61,158 bases of DNA from positions 1 through 61,158 of the forward strand of contig JAMPXC010000016.1 of NCBI GenBank assembly GCA_023701385.1, read 5' to 3'. Shown in pieces: positions 50,458 through 58,931 of this stretch. The notes below the pieces were generated by a model. It ran no database searches. It saw only the letters and a program-made list of their open reading frames with translations, and had not been told where the DNA came from. Positions within the stretch are counted from its first letter, which is position 1, and every line of letters starts with the position of its first letter. Position numbers and translations under genes: made by a program. The DNA comes from Pseudobdellovibrio sp. (GTDB lineage Bacteria; Bdellovibrionota; Bdellovibrionia; Bdellovibrionales; Bdellovibrionaceae).

Positions 50458-50811
50458 ATGAATCAGCCAAAAAGTATAAATGCAGATGTGATTGAAAATC
50501 TCAAAGCACTTGGAGGCATGGATTTATTAGCCGAACTTCATACCGTCTATATCAGAACATCTGAAGTCTTAATTAAAGAAATTCACGCCGCTATCGCAGG
50601 AAATGATTCTCGCACCCTACAAGAAAAAGCTCATAGCTTAAAATCAAGCTCCGGCAATATGGGCGCCTTACAGCTTTCACAAATTTGTTTACAGTTAGAA
50701 AAAATGGGCGAAACACAAAAAATCTCTGAAGCTAAAACTTTGGCGCCATCACTTGATAGCGAATTTAAAACAGTTAGCCTTGAATTAGCTGAAATCGTTA
50801 AAACAAAATAG
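50458..50811 (+). CDS. Hpt (histidine phosphotransfer) domain protein
   Basis: This 117-residue four-helix bundle has the phospho-accepting histidine at 59 in A-H-S-L-K-S-S-S-G-N-M-G-A, the classic Hpt motif. Such proteins carry phosphate between receiver domains in multi-step two-component relays in the cytosol. No kinase or receiver is encoded nearby, so the partner is elsewhere in the genome. AGAAGG precedes the ATG. It is a single gene. Confidence 0.9.
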   Translation: MNQPKSINADVIENLKALGGMDLLAELHTVYIRTSEVLIKEIHAAIAGNDSRTLQEKAHSLKSSSGNMGALQLSQICLQLEKMGETQKISEAKTLAPSLDSEFKTVSLELAEIVKTK

Positions 50812-50957
50812 TTTCTTCAAACAAACTTCTGAACGTTTTTTATTTCTGATAATAAATTAAGATCAATTTTTTGCTGCAGGACCATCGATTAGTTTTTACT
50901 GCTAAATAGGCTGCTAAGGTTTTATTCACTGCGATCGTTCCTTATTCTCGCAGGACT

Positions 50958-52031
50958 ATGCAAAAAAGAAATAAAACAAAAAAAAATCTAGTCGTTTCTT
51001 TATTATTACTTTTAACTTTGTCGTCTTTCTCTTGCAAAGAAGACTCAACCGCAACACCTGGATCCAACAATCAGACATCCAACTCAACTCCAGAAGAAGA
51101 ACCAACAACACCGACAACTTCGGGCACACCGACAGTTTCACAAACTCCAGCTCCAACACCTACACCGACTCCAGTTCCTACGCCCACACCTGCGCCAGAA
51201 CTGGTCATACAAATGTATGGCGTAACCGTGGATTCTGTAGCGAATATCAACGATGTGGTTAATTCACTAAAAACTCTTTCAAAAAAACCAACGACACGTA
51301 TCGTATTTGATGAAGGCATGGCAGCATCTTATTACGCAACCCCAGCGCAAAAAATTCATAGCGTAAGTTACGTGATGGGAGAACTGTTAGATTCTTTCTA
51401 CGTAAAAAGTGTAACTCCGGCACAGTACTTAGCCCGCACACAAGAGTATTATAATGCCCTGAACTCTTATGTTGATATTTGGGAAATCGGAAACGAAATC
51501 AACGGCGAATGGCTGGGTAATACAACAGATGTCGTACAAAAAATGACAAGCGCTTATGACTTTATCAAATCAAAAGGAAAAACCACGGCATTAACATTAT
51601 ATTACAATGAAGATTGCTGGATGTATCCAAGTGAAGAGATGTTTACCTGGGCTAATAAAAACGTTCCTACGCGTATGAAGGCTGGCCTAGATTACGTTTT
51701 AGTCAGCTACTATGAAGATGATTGCAATGGTTTACGCCCGAACTGGGAAAATGTTTTTGCCAAACTTGCACAGATGTTTCCAAATTCAAAAATCGGTTTT
51801 GGTGAAATTGGAACTACACAGTCTCAAGCGGCTAAAACAGATATGATCGAACGTTATTACGGCATGAGTATTAACCAAGATCGTTTTATTGGTGGTTATT
51901 TTTGGTGGTACTTTGTTCAAGACATGGTTCCTTCAACAAAGCCAATGTGGCAGGTCTTAAATAACAATCTTAAAACAGGAGCTGATCAAGATCCCGGACA
52001 AGATAAGGATCAAAACTTAAGAATGAATTAA
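50958..52031 (+). CDS. Lipoprotein with a glycoside-hydrolase-like barrel
   Basis: This 357-residue protein has a lipoprotein signal with S-F-S-C (lipidated Cys about 26), then a Thr/Pro/Ser-rich linker (about 30-80, P-T-P-T-P type repeats) that would hold the domain away from the membrane. The domain (about 83-345) looks like a clan GH-A TIM barrel: W-E-I-G-N-E-I-N-G-E-W offers the acid/base Glu near residue 180, and G-F-G-E-I-G-T-T offers the nucleophile Glu near 280. Many Tyr and Trp residues could line a sugar cleft. The substrate is unknown. AGGAC precedes the ATG, and a double-hairpin terminator follows. Confidence 0.78.
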   Translation: MQKRNKTKKNLVVSLLLLLTLSSFSCKEDSTATPGSNNQTSNSTPEEEPTTPTTSGTPTVSQTPAPTPTPTPVPTPTPAPELVIQMYGVTVDSVANINDVVNSLKTLSKKPTTRIVFDEGMAASYYATPAQKIHSVSYVMGELLDSFYVKSVTPAQYLARTQEYYNALNSYVDIWEIGNEINGEWLGNTTDVVQKMTSAYDFIKSKGKTTALTLYYNEDCWMYPSEEMFTWANKNVPTRMKAGLDYVLVSYYEDDCNGLRPNWENVFAKLAQMFPNSKIGFGEIGTTQSQAAKTDMIERYYGMSINQDRFIGGYFWWYFVQDMVPSTKPMWQVLNNNLKTGADQDPGQDKDQNLRMN

Positions 52032-52039
52032 ACCCTCAT

Positions 52040-52113
52040 TCAGTTACCCTCGTAACTGAAATTGTACCCCGTAGAGTCGTTGTCTTTGTTTTAAGGCAGC
52101 GACTCTTTTTTTG
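52040..52113 (+). terminator. Double-hairpin terminator region
   Basis: A perfect hairpin TTCAGTTAC-cctc-GTAACTGAA (52040-52061) is followed by a second stem AGAGTCG (52074-52080) / CGACTCT (52101-52107) with a T-run. The second stem ends the lipoprotein gene. Confidence 0.8.
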
Positions 52114-52998
52114 TTACGTTTTTAAAACTTCGCGTTTACGTAGATGAAACTTTTCCTGATTTGCTAAAATATGTAAACGCACATCATGCATCGACATAGT
52201 TTTTTCTGCATCGGCTTCTGAAATATTGGTTGAACTTACGTTATGTCCATCAACAACATATACGGCATTAGTACCGATCACTTTAATCACACCATCTTTC
52301 ACAACAATCGCTGTATCTTCATCAATACCGATTCCCATAATTCCAGGATTTAAAGCCACAGCTCCCAACAATCTGCCGATTCGCCCGCGCTGGGCAAAGT
52401 GTTGATCAATAATAATATCTTCAATAAACCCAAGCCCTGGTGACATCATCCAGTTTCCAACTTTGTGTGATTCCATATTATCACCTCCGACTAACATAGT
52501 TTTTCCCATGATAGCGGCTCCAGCCGAAGTTCCCGCAATCACGCCACCTGACTTATAAATCTTCATCACCTCATCCATCACAGGTGTTCCGCCAATTTTA
52601 GTTGTGATTTTTAATTGATCGCCACCTGTAAAAAAAACTGAGTGCGCATTTTTAAACTTGGCAATATTATCAGGTTCTGAAGCTTCGTGATGTTGTACAA
52701 TATTAAAATGCTCTAAATTCTTTATTCCTAACGAATGAAAAATTTTTTTATACTCCTGCCAAACTTCATCAGCGACTTGACTGGCTAAAGTGGCAATAAC
52801 TAATTTTGCACGCCCCGTTTTTTCGGCAATCTCTTTTAAGATAGCCATTTCTTTTTCTTTGTCTTCTCTGCCACCAATAATGATTAACGTGCCTTTATTT
52901 AAACGTTTAGGCGTTCTGGTGTTACTGTTCGACTTTGTGTTTATAGCACTTTTAACAGTGCTTTTTTTAGTTAAGGGTTGTTTCCGAGCGGTAGCCAT
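52114..52998 (-). CDS. cphB: Cyanophycinase
   Basis: This 294-residue serine peptidase of family S51 cuts cyanophycin (multi-L-arginyl-poly-Asp) into beta-Asp-Arg dipeptides. The nucleophile Ser sits in A-G-T-S-A-G-A-A near 150, and the start of the core is G-T-L-I-I-I-G-G-R-E-D. The downstream I-D-Q-H-F-A-Q-R-G-R and G-I-G-I-D-E-D-T-A segments are family hallmarks. About 35 basic, Ser/Thr/Lys-rich residues precede the core. Start choice is open between ATG 52998 and GTG 53007. The gene overlaps the dipeptidase gene upstream by about 32 bases, so it is the third gene of the cyanophycin operon. Confidence 0.93.
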   Translation of the reverse strand: MATARKQPLTKKSTVKSAINTKSNSNTRTPKRLNKGTLIIIGGREDKEKEMAILKEIAEKTGRAKLVIATLASQVADEVWQEYKKIFHSLGIKNLEHFNIVQHHEASEPDNIAKFKNAHSVFFTGGDQLKITTKIGGTPVMDEVMKIYKSGGVIAGTSAGAAIMGKTMLVGGDNMESHKVGNWMMSPGLGFIEDIIIDQHFAQRGRIGRLLGAVALNPGIMGIGIDEDTAIVVKDGVIKVIGTNAVYVVDGHNVSSTNISEADAEKTMSMHDVRLHILANQEKFHLRKREVLKT

Positions 52999-54124
52999 AC
53001 CAATCACTCTTTCTTCTCATTGTAAAAGGTTGATCCACAAACTGAAATCTTTCGTCTTTCATAAAAAACTTTCCGTTTGCAATAACATCACAAATTTCTA
53101 AATCTTTTTTATCAACAGTGACTAAGTCAGCATCGCAGCCCGCAAAGATAGTTCCTTTAGTATTTAACTTTAGGGCCTTTGCAGGAACTGTTGTGATATG
53201 CGGAAGCAGTTGTTCAAATTTGCATTCACTGTTGATGCAGCACTTTTGAATTTCGCGCCACAGCTCTGTTGGTGTTGCAACACCAGCATCCGTCGAAAAA
53301 GAAAGTTGTTCTGGCAGCCCGCCCTCATCAAGATAAAACCTATACCAAGTGTGCAGATCATTTTCATGAATATCAAAATCAAGAAAACTTCCTTTTTTCG
53401 CAAACTCAATTCCTTCAACCACTAGAGCGCGGGATCGATCCATATGAGTAAAATAAAGTGATTCGTAAAAAATAGAATGTCGTTCAAATATGTCACGAGC
53501 TGTTTGCAGTTTTCGCTCCGCCGGGCCTACGTGCACACGCGTGACACCTGCTTTTCGCGTTAATGTTCCGGCCACATAAGAATCAACTACCACACGCGCT
53601 AACTGATCCGCCGTAGGTTCAGCAGCTCTATGATCTGCGATAGCTACTTCACCCGCACCAATAATCTCTTCTACGTATAGAATATCTGTCGAAAGATTCT
53701 GCGTTAATGTTTTGGATGGAAGCTCGTATCCTCCCGAGTAAGCATAGGCACTTAAGCCCGCTTCACGAAAGGCTCTTACCGAAGCAAATAGGTTGCTCAT
53801 CGTTTTAGTATACGTATCTACCCCGATACAACCAACAATACTTGTGATGCCACCACGGATACACTCTTCAATCGCAACACGCGGAGGCTGCGAAAGAAAA
53901 CCAGCTTCACCACTTCCACCAGCCATATGAGCTTGTGAATCGATAAAGCCCGGAACTATATACCTGTCTTTACAATCTAGAATTTCTACTTCCAAATGGG
54001 AGTGCAACAAGCTGCTTTCCGAAATTTTTCCGGTCTTTAAAATTTTCCCACCCCCGACTAAAACATCGCAAGTTTGAAACTGATTATTAATAAACGCTGA
54101 TCCATTTTTAAAAAGAATGAGCAT
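52967..54124 (-). CDS. iadA: Isoaspartyl dipeptidase-like amidohydrolase with altered metal ligands
   Basis: This 385-residue M38 amidohydrolase is similar to IadA, which hydrolyses beta-aspartyl dipeptides such as the beta-Asp-Arg product of CphB. The glycine-rich G-G-S-G-E-A-G-F, the A-I-A-D-H-R segment, His198, His227 and Asp279 match the E. coli enzyme. Two metal ligands differ: the usual H-x-H pair reads Q64-A-H66, and the bridging carbamylated lysine is replaced by Glu159. The codon for residue 64 is CAA, one base from His. It overlaps cphA by 17 bases and cphB by about 32, so all three genes are translationally coupled. Confidence 0.88.
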   Translation of the reverse strand: MLILFKNGSAFINNQFQTCDVLVGGGKILKTGKISESSLLHSHLEVEILDCKDRYIVPGFIDSQAHMAGGSGEAGFLSQPPRVAIEECIRGGITSIVGCIGVDTYTKTMSNLFASVRAFREAGLSAYAYSGGYELPSKTLTQNLSTDILYVEEIIGAGEVAIADHRAAEPTADQLARVVVDSYVAGTLTRKAGVTRVHVGPAERKLQTARDIFERHSIFYESLYFTHMDRSRALVVEGIEFAKKGSFLDFDIHENDLHTWYRFYLDEGGLPEQLSFSTDAGVATPTELWREIQKCCINSECKFEQLLPHITTVPAKALKLNTKGTIFAGCDADLVTVDKKDLEICDVIANGKFFMKDERFQFVDQPFTMRRKSDWYGYRSETTLN

Positions 54125-56825
54125 TGGTTCGCTTCTCCGGTTGAGCTGTTATTGTGGGTTTATAATAACTGCCAAGAATATCTTCGGTTCTGGTATAAAC
54201 ATCAGGAATAAAATCTACAGGCTGAGGGTCATAATCCAGAATGGTCGGAAGAATTTCAGCAAGAGTATCATAAAAAATGACTAAAATTTCTCCCGCTTTA
54301 AGCTGATCAATCACTTTGTAAACCGAAGCCGACGTCTGCGAAATAATTGAGGCTTGGCTATAAGTCCCTGATTCAGCCAAAGCTTCCAAACAAAGTTGCG
54401 GTACTTCTAAATACTGGCGGCCGCGAAGATCTAAATCATCACGAAAATAAATTTCTTCACAAAAATTTGAGGCATGAATAGCACATTTTTTAATGAGCTC
54501 ATTCGGTCGATCACCCGGAAGACTCATAATTACTTTTTTCCGGTAACCTTTTAATTCATTCAAATAATGTCCTACCGAATGAAAGGCCTCAGCATTGTGA
54601 CCATAATCTAAAATTACATAGCTATCGCGCACTTTATAAACATTAAAGCGTCCAAGATTTTCTTCCGTCGATTTGAACCCTTTAAGTCCGTCTCTCAGCT
54701 GCTCCATAGAAATTTTAGAAGAAATACAGGCTGCTGAAGCCGCCAGAACATTCGCTACATTAAATAAAGCTTTTCCGCCTAGAGTTATGGGAATTTCTTT
54801 TAGTCTTAAAATATGCTGCGGACGTAATCCATCGTAATAAACAAGCCAATCATTTTCGATACAGCAACCCCGCCCACCTTTTTCGATATGTGAAATAAAA
54901 TGAGCGTTGTTTTTTTCCATAGCAAACAAAAAGATATTCAGCATTTGTTCAACTACCCGAGGGCGTTCTCTGATCGCTAAGACTCTTTCATCATCGGCAT
55001 TTAAAACAAGTGTTCCGCCAAATTTCACTCGCTCTGCGGTCAAAGCTTTAATCCAAACTAAGTCGTCCATATCTTCGATGCCGTCTTGGCCAATATGATC
55101 TTCACTGACATTGGTCACGACAGAGACATCAGACCAATCATAACCCAAACCACCTCGTAAAATTCCGCCACGGGCAACTTCAAGCACAGCAAATTCTACT
55201 AAAGGGTCAGCTAACACAGCCTGCGCTGATCTTGGCCCTGTCGTATCACCTTTATAAATTTTTTCTTTACCAATCCAAATGCCGTCAGTTGTGGTAAGCC
55301 CTACATGTTTGTGATTAAGTGAAACAATTTTGTGAATTAAGCGAACTGTTGTCGTCTTACCATTAGTTCCCGTAACCGTCACAATCGGAATCCGTCCGGT
55401 TTCAGGAGATGGAATAACTTTTTCTAGAATCATTTCAGCAACCGGGCGGCCTTTTCCTTCAGAAGGGGCAATATGCATGCGAATGCCTGGCCCTGCATTA
55501 ACTTCAATAATTTTTGCGCCGGCGCTTGCCGGTAACGTGATATCTTTATGGATCAAATCGATACCACAAATATCAAGACCAACAATTCGTGCGGCTCTTT
55601 CACACAAAGCCGCTACTTCGGGATGCACGATATCCGTCACATCACTTGCCGTACCACCGCTAGAAAGATTTGCGTTCTCGCGAAGTATGACAACACGGCC
55701 TTTTTCGATCACATCAGTTAATGAAATATTTATTTTTTTTAAATGGTTTTCAATAATGTGATCTACTTCGATTTTTGATAAAATATTATCGTGGCCTGAG
55801 CCACGTGCTGGATTGCTATTAAGAATATCAATTAATTGGCTTAATGTTTTTTCACCATCACCGACAACTGATGGCGGTTTTCTTTCGGCCGCAGCAATCA
55901 ATTTACCATTCAGAACTAAAATTCGGTAATCACTGCCCGCACACATCTCTTCAACAATGACGGCTTCTGACATTCCTTGGGCAAAATGAAAAGCTTCTAG
56001 AACCTCGTCCAAAGAATTTAAATTTAAACAAACACCGCGACCATGGTTGCCATCCAAAGGTTTAACTACGTAAGGCGGAGTTAGATCATGTAAGTTGGTT
56101 ACAATTTCTTCTTCTTTCGTGGCAATGAATCCCAACGGCACTGGTAAAAAATTTTGCTCTAGAATTTGTTTTGTTAAATCTTTATCTTGGGCTAAGTCAG
56201 CCGAAATCAAATTGGTTTTCTCAGTAACTGCAGTTTGAAGTCTTTTACTTTTACAACCATAACCAATTTGCAGCAAGGAACCATCACCGATAAAACGATA
56301 AGGGATGTTTCTTTTACAAACAGCATCGAGCAAAGCCGCCGAAGTCGTTCCCAAAGCTGTGCGACTTGTTTCATTACGAATGCGGTCAATATACTCACTC
56401 AGGACAATTTCTTTTTTTTCTAATAAATTGAGCGCAATTTGAACGGCCGAACGAAGACACTCCTGCATTCCACTTTCATTTTTAAATCTCGTAATAATCT
56501 CATAGCTTCCGCTACGTCCTGCGTATCTCGTTTTTCCGTAAGTCACGCCAATACCGCTTAGAGTACTTAGCTCCAAAGCCATGTGTTCAATGATGTGAGC
56601 CAGATACGTGCCGTTTTGTAAACGCTGAACAAATCCCCCATCATAGCCTTTAGAGCACGTGTGCTCTGCTAAGCCAGGAAATATATTAACTAATTTTTGG
56701 GCAAAGTATGGTACTGAAGTGCTCGCCACTTCGCTCCATCTTTCAAGATCCAAAGTCATTACGATTGTTGGGCGCGAATGAAACACGCTCGGCCCATGAT
56801 TGGTTCTCATATGTTGAATCTTCAA
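54108..56825 (-). CDS. cphA: Cyanophycin synthetase
   Basis: This 905-residue enzyme builds cyanophycin from aspartate and arginine with ATP. The N-terminal domain shows G-T-Y-L-A-H-I-I-E-H-M-A-L-E-L. An ATP-grasp domain (about 165-480) holds V-V-K-P-L-D-G-N-H-G-R-G-V and adds Asp. A Mur-ligase domain (from about 485) holds the P-loop V-T-G-T-N-G-K-T-T-T and adds Arg. Length fits the family. The start is a TTG with GGGAGG 6 bases before it; the next ATG, 15 bases on, is too far from that site. It is the first gene of the operon and divergent from the antiporter. Confidence 0.97.
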   Translation of the reverse strand: MKIQHMRTNHGPSVFHSRPTIVMTLDLERWSEVASTSVPYFAQKLVNIFPGLAEHTCSKGYDGGFVQRLQNGTYLAHIIEHMALELSTLSGIGVTYGKTRYAGRSGSYEIITRFKNESGMQECLRSAVQIALNLLEKKEIVLSEYIDRIRNETSRTALGTTSAALLDAVCKRNIPYRFIGDGSLLQIGYGCKSKRLQTAVTEKTNLISADLAQDKDLTKQILEQNFLPVPLGFIATKEEEIVTNLHDLTPPYVVKPLDGNHGRGVCLNLNSLDEVLEAFHFAQGMSEAVIVEEMCAGSDYRILVLNGKLIAAAERKPPSVVGDGEKTLSQLIDILNSNPARGSGHDNILSKIEVDHIIENHLKKINISLTDVIEKGRVVILRENANLSSGGTASDVTDIVHPEVAALCERAARIVGLDICGIDLIHKDITLPASAGAKIIEVNAGPGIRMHIAPSEGKGRPVAEMILEKVIPSPETGRIPIVTVTGTNGKTTTVRLIHKIVSLNHKHVGLTTTDGIWIGKEKIYKGDTTGPRSAQAVLADPLVEFAVLEVARGGILRGGLGYDWSDVSVVTNVSEDHIGQDGIEDMDDLVWIKALTAERVKFGGTLVLNADDERVLAIRERPRVVEQMLNIFLFAMEKNNAHFISHIEKGGRGCCIENDWLVYYDGLRPQHILRLKEIPITLGGKALFNVANVLAASAACISSKISMEQLRDGLKGFKSTEENLGRFNVYKVRDSYVILDYGHNAEAFHSVGHYLNELKGYRKKVIMSLPGDRPNELIKKCAIHASNFCEEIYFRDDLDLRGRQYLEVPQLCLEALAESGTYSQASIISQTSASVYKVIDQLKAGEILVIFYDTLAEILPTILDYDPQPVDFIPDVYTRTEDILGSYYKPTITAQPEKRTNAHSF

Positions 56826-57057
56826 AGAATCCTCCCAGGATACTTACTGATATTTTTTGCCCCAAAACACCCACTGCTGGCGCCTAACACCCCAAATGGG
56901 GCTTTAGACAATTTTTAACTTTCAAATGCGTCACTCCGCATAGAGATAGCAATTTGAGTTCCAAATGAATTTGCTATTTGCTCTGCAAAATATTGCATTT
57001 TTTTTGATAATTTCATTTTTTCGTGCTTACGACTCAAAAGTAGTTCAACATTTAAAA

Positions 57058-58872
57058 ATGGCTATTGAACAAAATTCGAATGATCTTATTCACGTTGTTA
57101 TATTACTGGGCGCAGCTGTAGTTGCCGTTCCACTTTTTCGCAAACTAGGACTCGGCTCAGTACTTGGATATCTTTTTGCTGGTTTAGTTATTGGACCTTT
57201 CGGATTTGGTTTGTTTTCAGACCCGCAATCTATTCTTCATGTTGCAGAATTAGGTGTCGTAATGTTCTTATTTGTGATTGGCCTTGAAATGCGTCCTTCG
57301 CATTTATGGAGTTTACGTGGCCAAATTTTTGGTTTGGGCTCATTACAAATCGCCACCTGCTCAGTCGCTCTAACAGCTATCGGTCTTGCTTTTGGTTACT
57401 CACTGACTGTTTCGTTTATCAGCGCCATTGGTTTTGTCCTTTCTTCAACTGCCATTGTTATGCAGCTTCTGGGCGAACGCGGTGACGTAGGTCTTCCGCA
57501 CGGTCAAAAAACAGTTTCCATTTTATTATTTGAAGATTTGTTAATCGTTCCACTTCTAGCCTTAGTCGCTATTCTTTCACCCATTGGCCGTACAGATGGA
57601 ATTCAATGGCGCACGATTGGCATTGCACTTGGAGTTGTAGTTTTTGTCGTTGCAGCAGGCCGTTGGCTTTTAAACCCATTTTTTCATATTCTGGCAAACT
57701 CACGAGCGCGCGAAGTTTTAACAGCGGCTGCTTTGTTCGTGGTTTTGGGTACAGCTTTACTTATGCAAGTGAGCGGCTTATCTATGGCCCTAGGTGCCTT
57801 CTTAGCCGGAGTTCTTTTAGCCGAATCAACATTTCGCCATCAAATCGAAGCTGACATCGAACCTTTCCGCGGAATTTTATTGGGGTTATTTTTTATTGGC
57901 GTAGGAATGTCATTAGACATAAAAATCATTACTCAAAATGCGCCGGCAATTCTGGCAGGTGTTGTTCTGCTTATGCTTGGCAAATCAATTTGCATTTATG
58001 CTGTCGCAAGATTTATGGGATCTTCTCATCGCGAAGCCGTTGATCGTGCGTCCTTAATGGCGCAAGGTGGAGAATTTGCCGTTGTGTTATATTCTGCCGC
58101 TCAGCAAGCCCACGTTATCCCCGGAGAAGTTAATGCCAGCATGACAGCGATCGTTGTTCTTTCGATGGCGCTAACTCCATTAGCTTCTTTAGTTGCAAAA
58201 AAACTTTTATGTTCAGAAGAGCCGTCATTAGATGGCGTCGAAGAAGCTCGCGATCTTTCAAGTTGCGGTTTAGTTATCGGCTTTGGCCGTTTTGGCCAAG
58301 TAGTCAGTCAACTTTTACTGGCCCGCGATTTAGATATTACGATTATCGATAGCAATCCTGAAAGAATTCGCAACGCGAGTAAATTCGGTTTTAAAATTTA
58401 TTATGGGGATGGCTCAAGATTAGATGTTCTTCGGGCTTCGGGCGCCGAAAAAGTTTGTTTTATTGCTGTTTGTATCGATAACAAAAAAACAGCTAATAAA
58501 ATCTTACAATTAGTTAAAACGGAGTTTCCTCAGGCTAAAATTTTAGTGCGTTCTTATGATCGTATCCACGCACGCGAATTAGTTTTAGATGGCGTAGATT
58601 ATCAAATGCGTGAAACTTTCGAATCAGCGATCGTCTTTGGACAAGAAGCTTTGCGCACAGCGGAAGTACCTGAAGATGATATCATAGCAATTGCTGAAGA
58701 TATTCGCCGCAGAGATGCTGAGCGTTTTGCTCTAGAAACGAGTGGCGCAAGCAATAATGATGTAGCTGTTAGAAATTTATATTATGGAATTCCTAAACCA
58801 GCGCCTCTAATCGAACCAAAACGACAAACAAAGATTTTAAACGCGGAAGGACAAAACTTAAATCAATCGTAA
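57058..58872 (+). CDS. CPA2-type cation:proton antiporter (KefB/KefC-like)
   Basis: This 604-residue inner-membrane protein has 12-13 membrane segments (about 5-385) starting V-A-V-P-L-F-R-K-L-G-L-G-S-V-L-G-Y, as in Kef proteins, and containing the L-F-E-D-L motif and the M-A-Q-G-G-E-F-A-V-V-L region. A cytosolic RCK/TrkA-N domain follows (about 405-530) with the nucleotide-binding G-F-G-R-F-G-Q-V. It should exchange K+ or Na+ for H+. An earlier ATG at 56965 adds 31 hydrophobic residues; neither start has a good ribosome site, and 57058 matches the family start. It is divergent from cphA. Confidence 0.92.
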   Translation: MAIEQNSNDLIHVVILLGAAVVAVPLFRKLGLGSVLGYLFAGLVIGPFGFGLFSDPQSILHVAELGVVMFLFVIGLEMRPSHLWSLRGQIFGLGSLQIATCSVALTAIGLAFGYSLTVSFISAIGFVLSSTAIVMQLLGERGDVGLPHGQKTVSILLFEDLLIVPLLALVAILSPIGRTDGIQWRTIGIALGVVVFVVAAGRWLLNPFFHILANSRAREVLTAAALFVVLGTALLMQVSGLSMALGAFLAGVLLAESTFRHQIEADIEPFRGILLGLFFIGVGMSLDIKIITQNAPAILAGVVLLMLGKSICIYAVARFMGSSHREAVDRASLMAQGGEFAVVLYSAAQQAHVIPGEVNASMTAIVVLSMALTPLASLVAKKLLCSEEPSLDGVEEARDLSSCGLVIGFGRFGQVVSQLLLARDLDITIIDSNPERIRNASKFGFKIYYGDGSRLDVLRASGAEKVCFIAVCIDNKKTANKILQLVKTEFPQAKILVRSYDRIHARELVLDGVDYQMRETFESAIVFGQEALRTAEVPEDDIIAIAEDIRRRDAERFALETSGASNNDVAVRNLYYGIPKPAPLIEPKRQTKILNAEGQNLNQS

Positions 58873-58931
58873 TTGCCTTTTTATAGCGGAAAAAGGGTGA
58901 ACCCGCATCTTTTTTTACTTACACTATAAGC

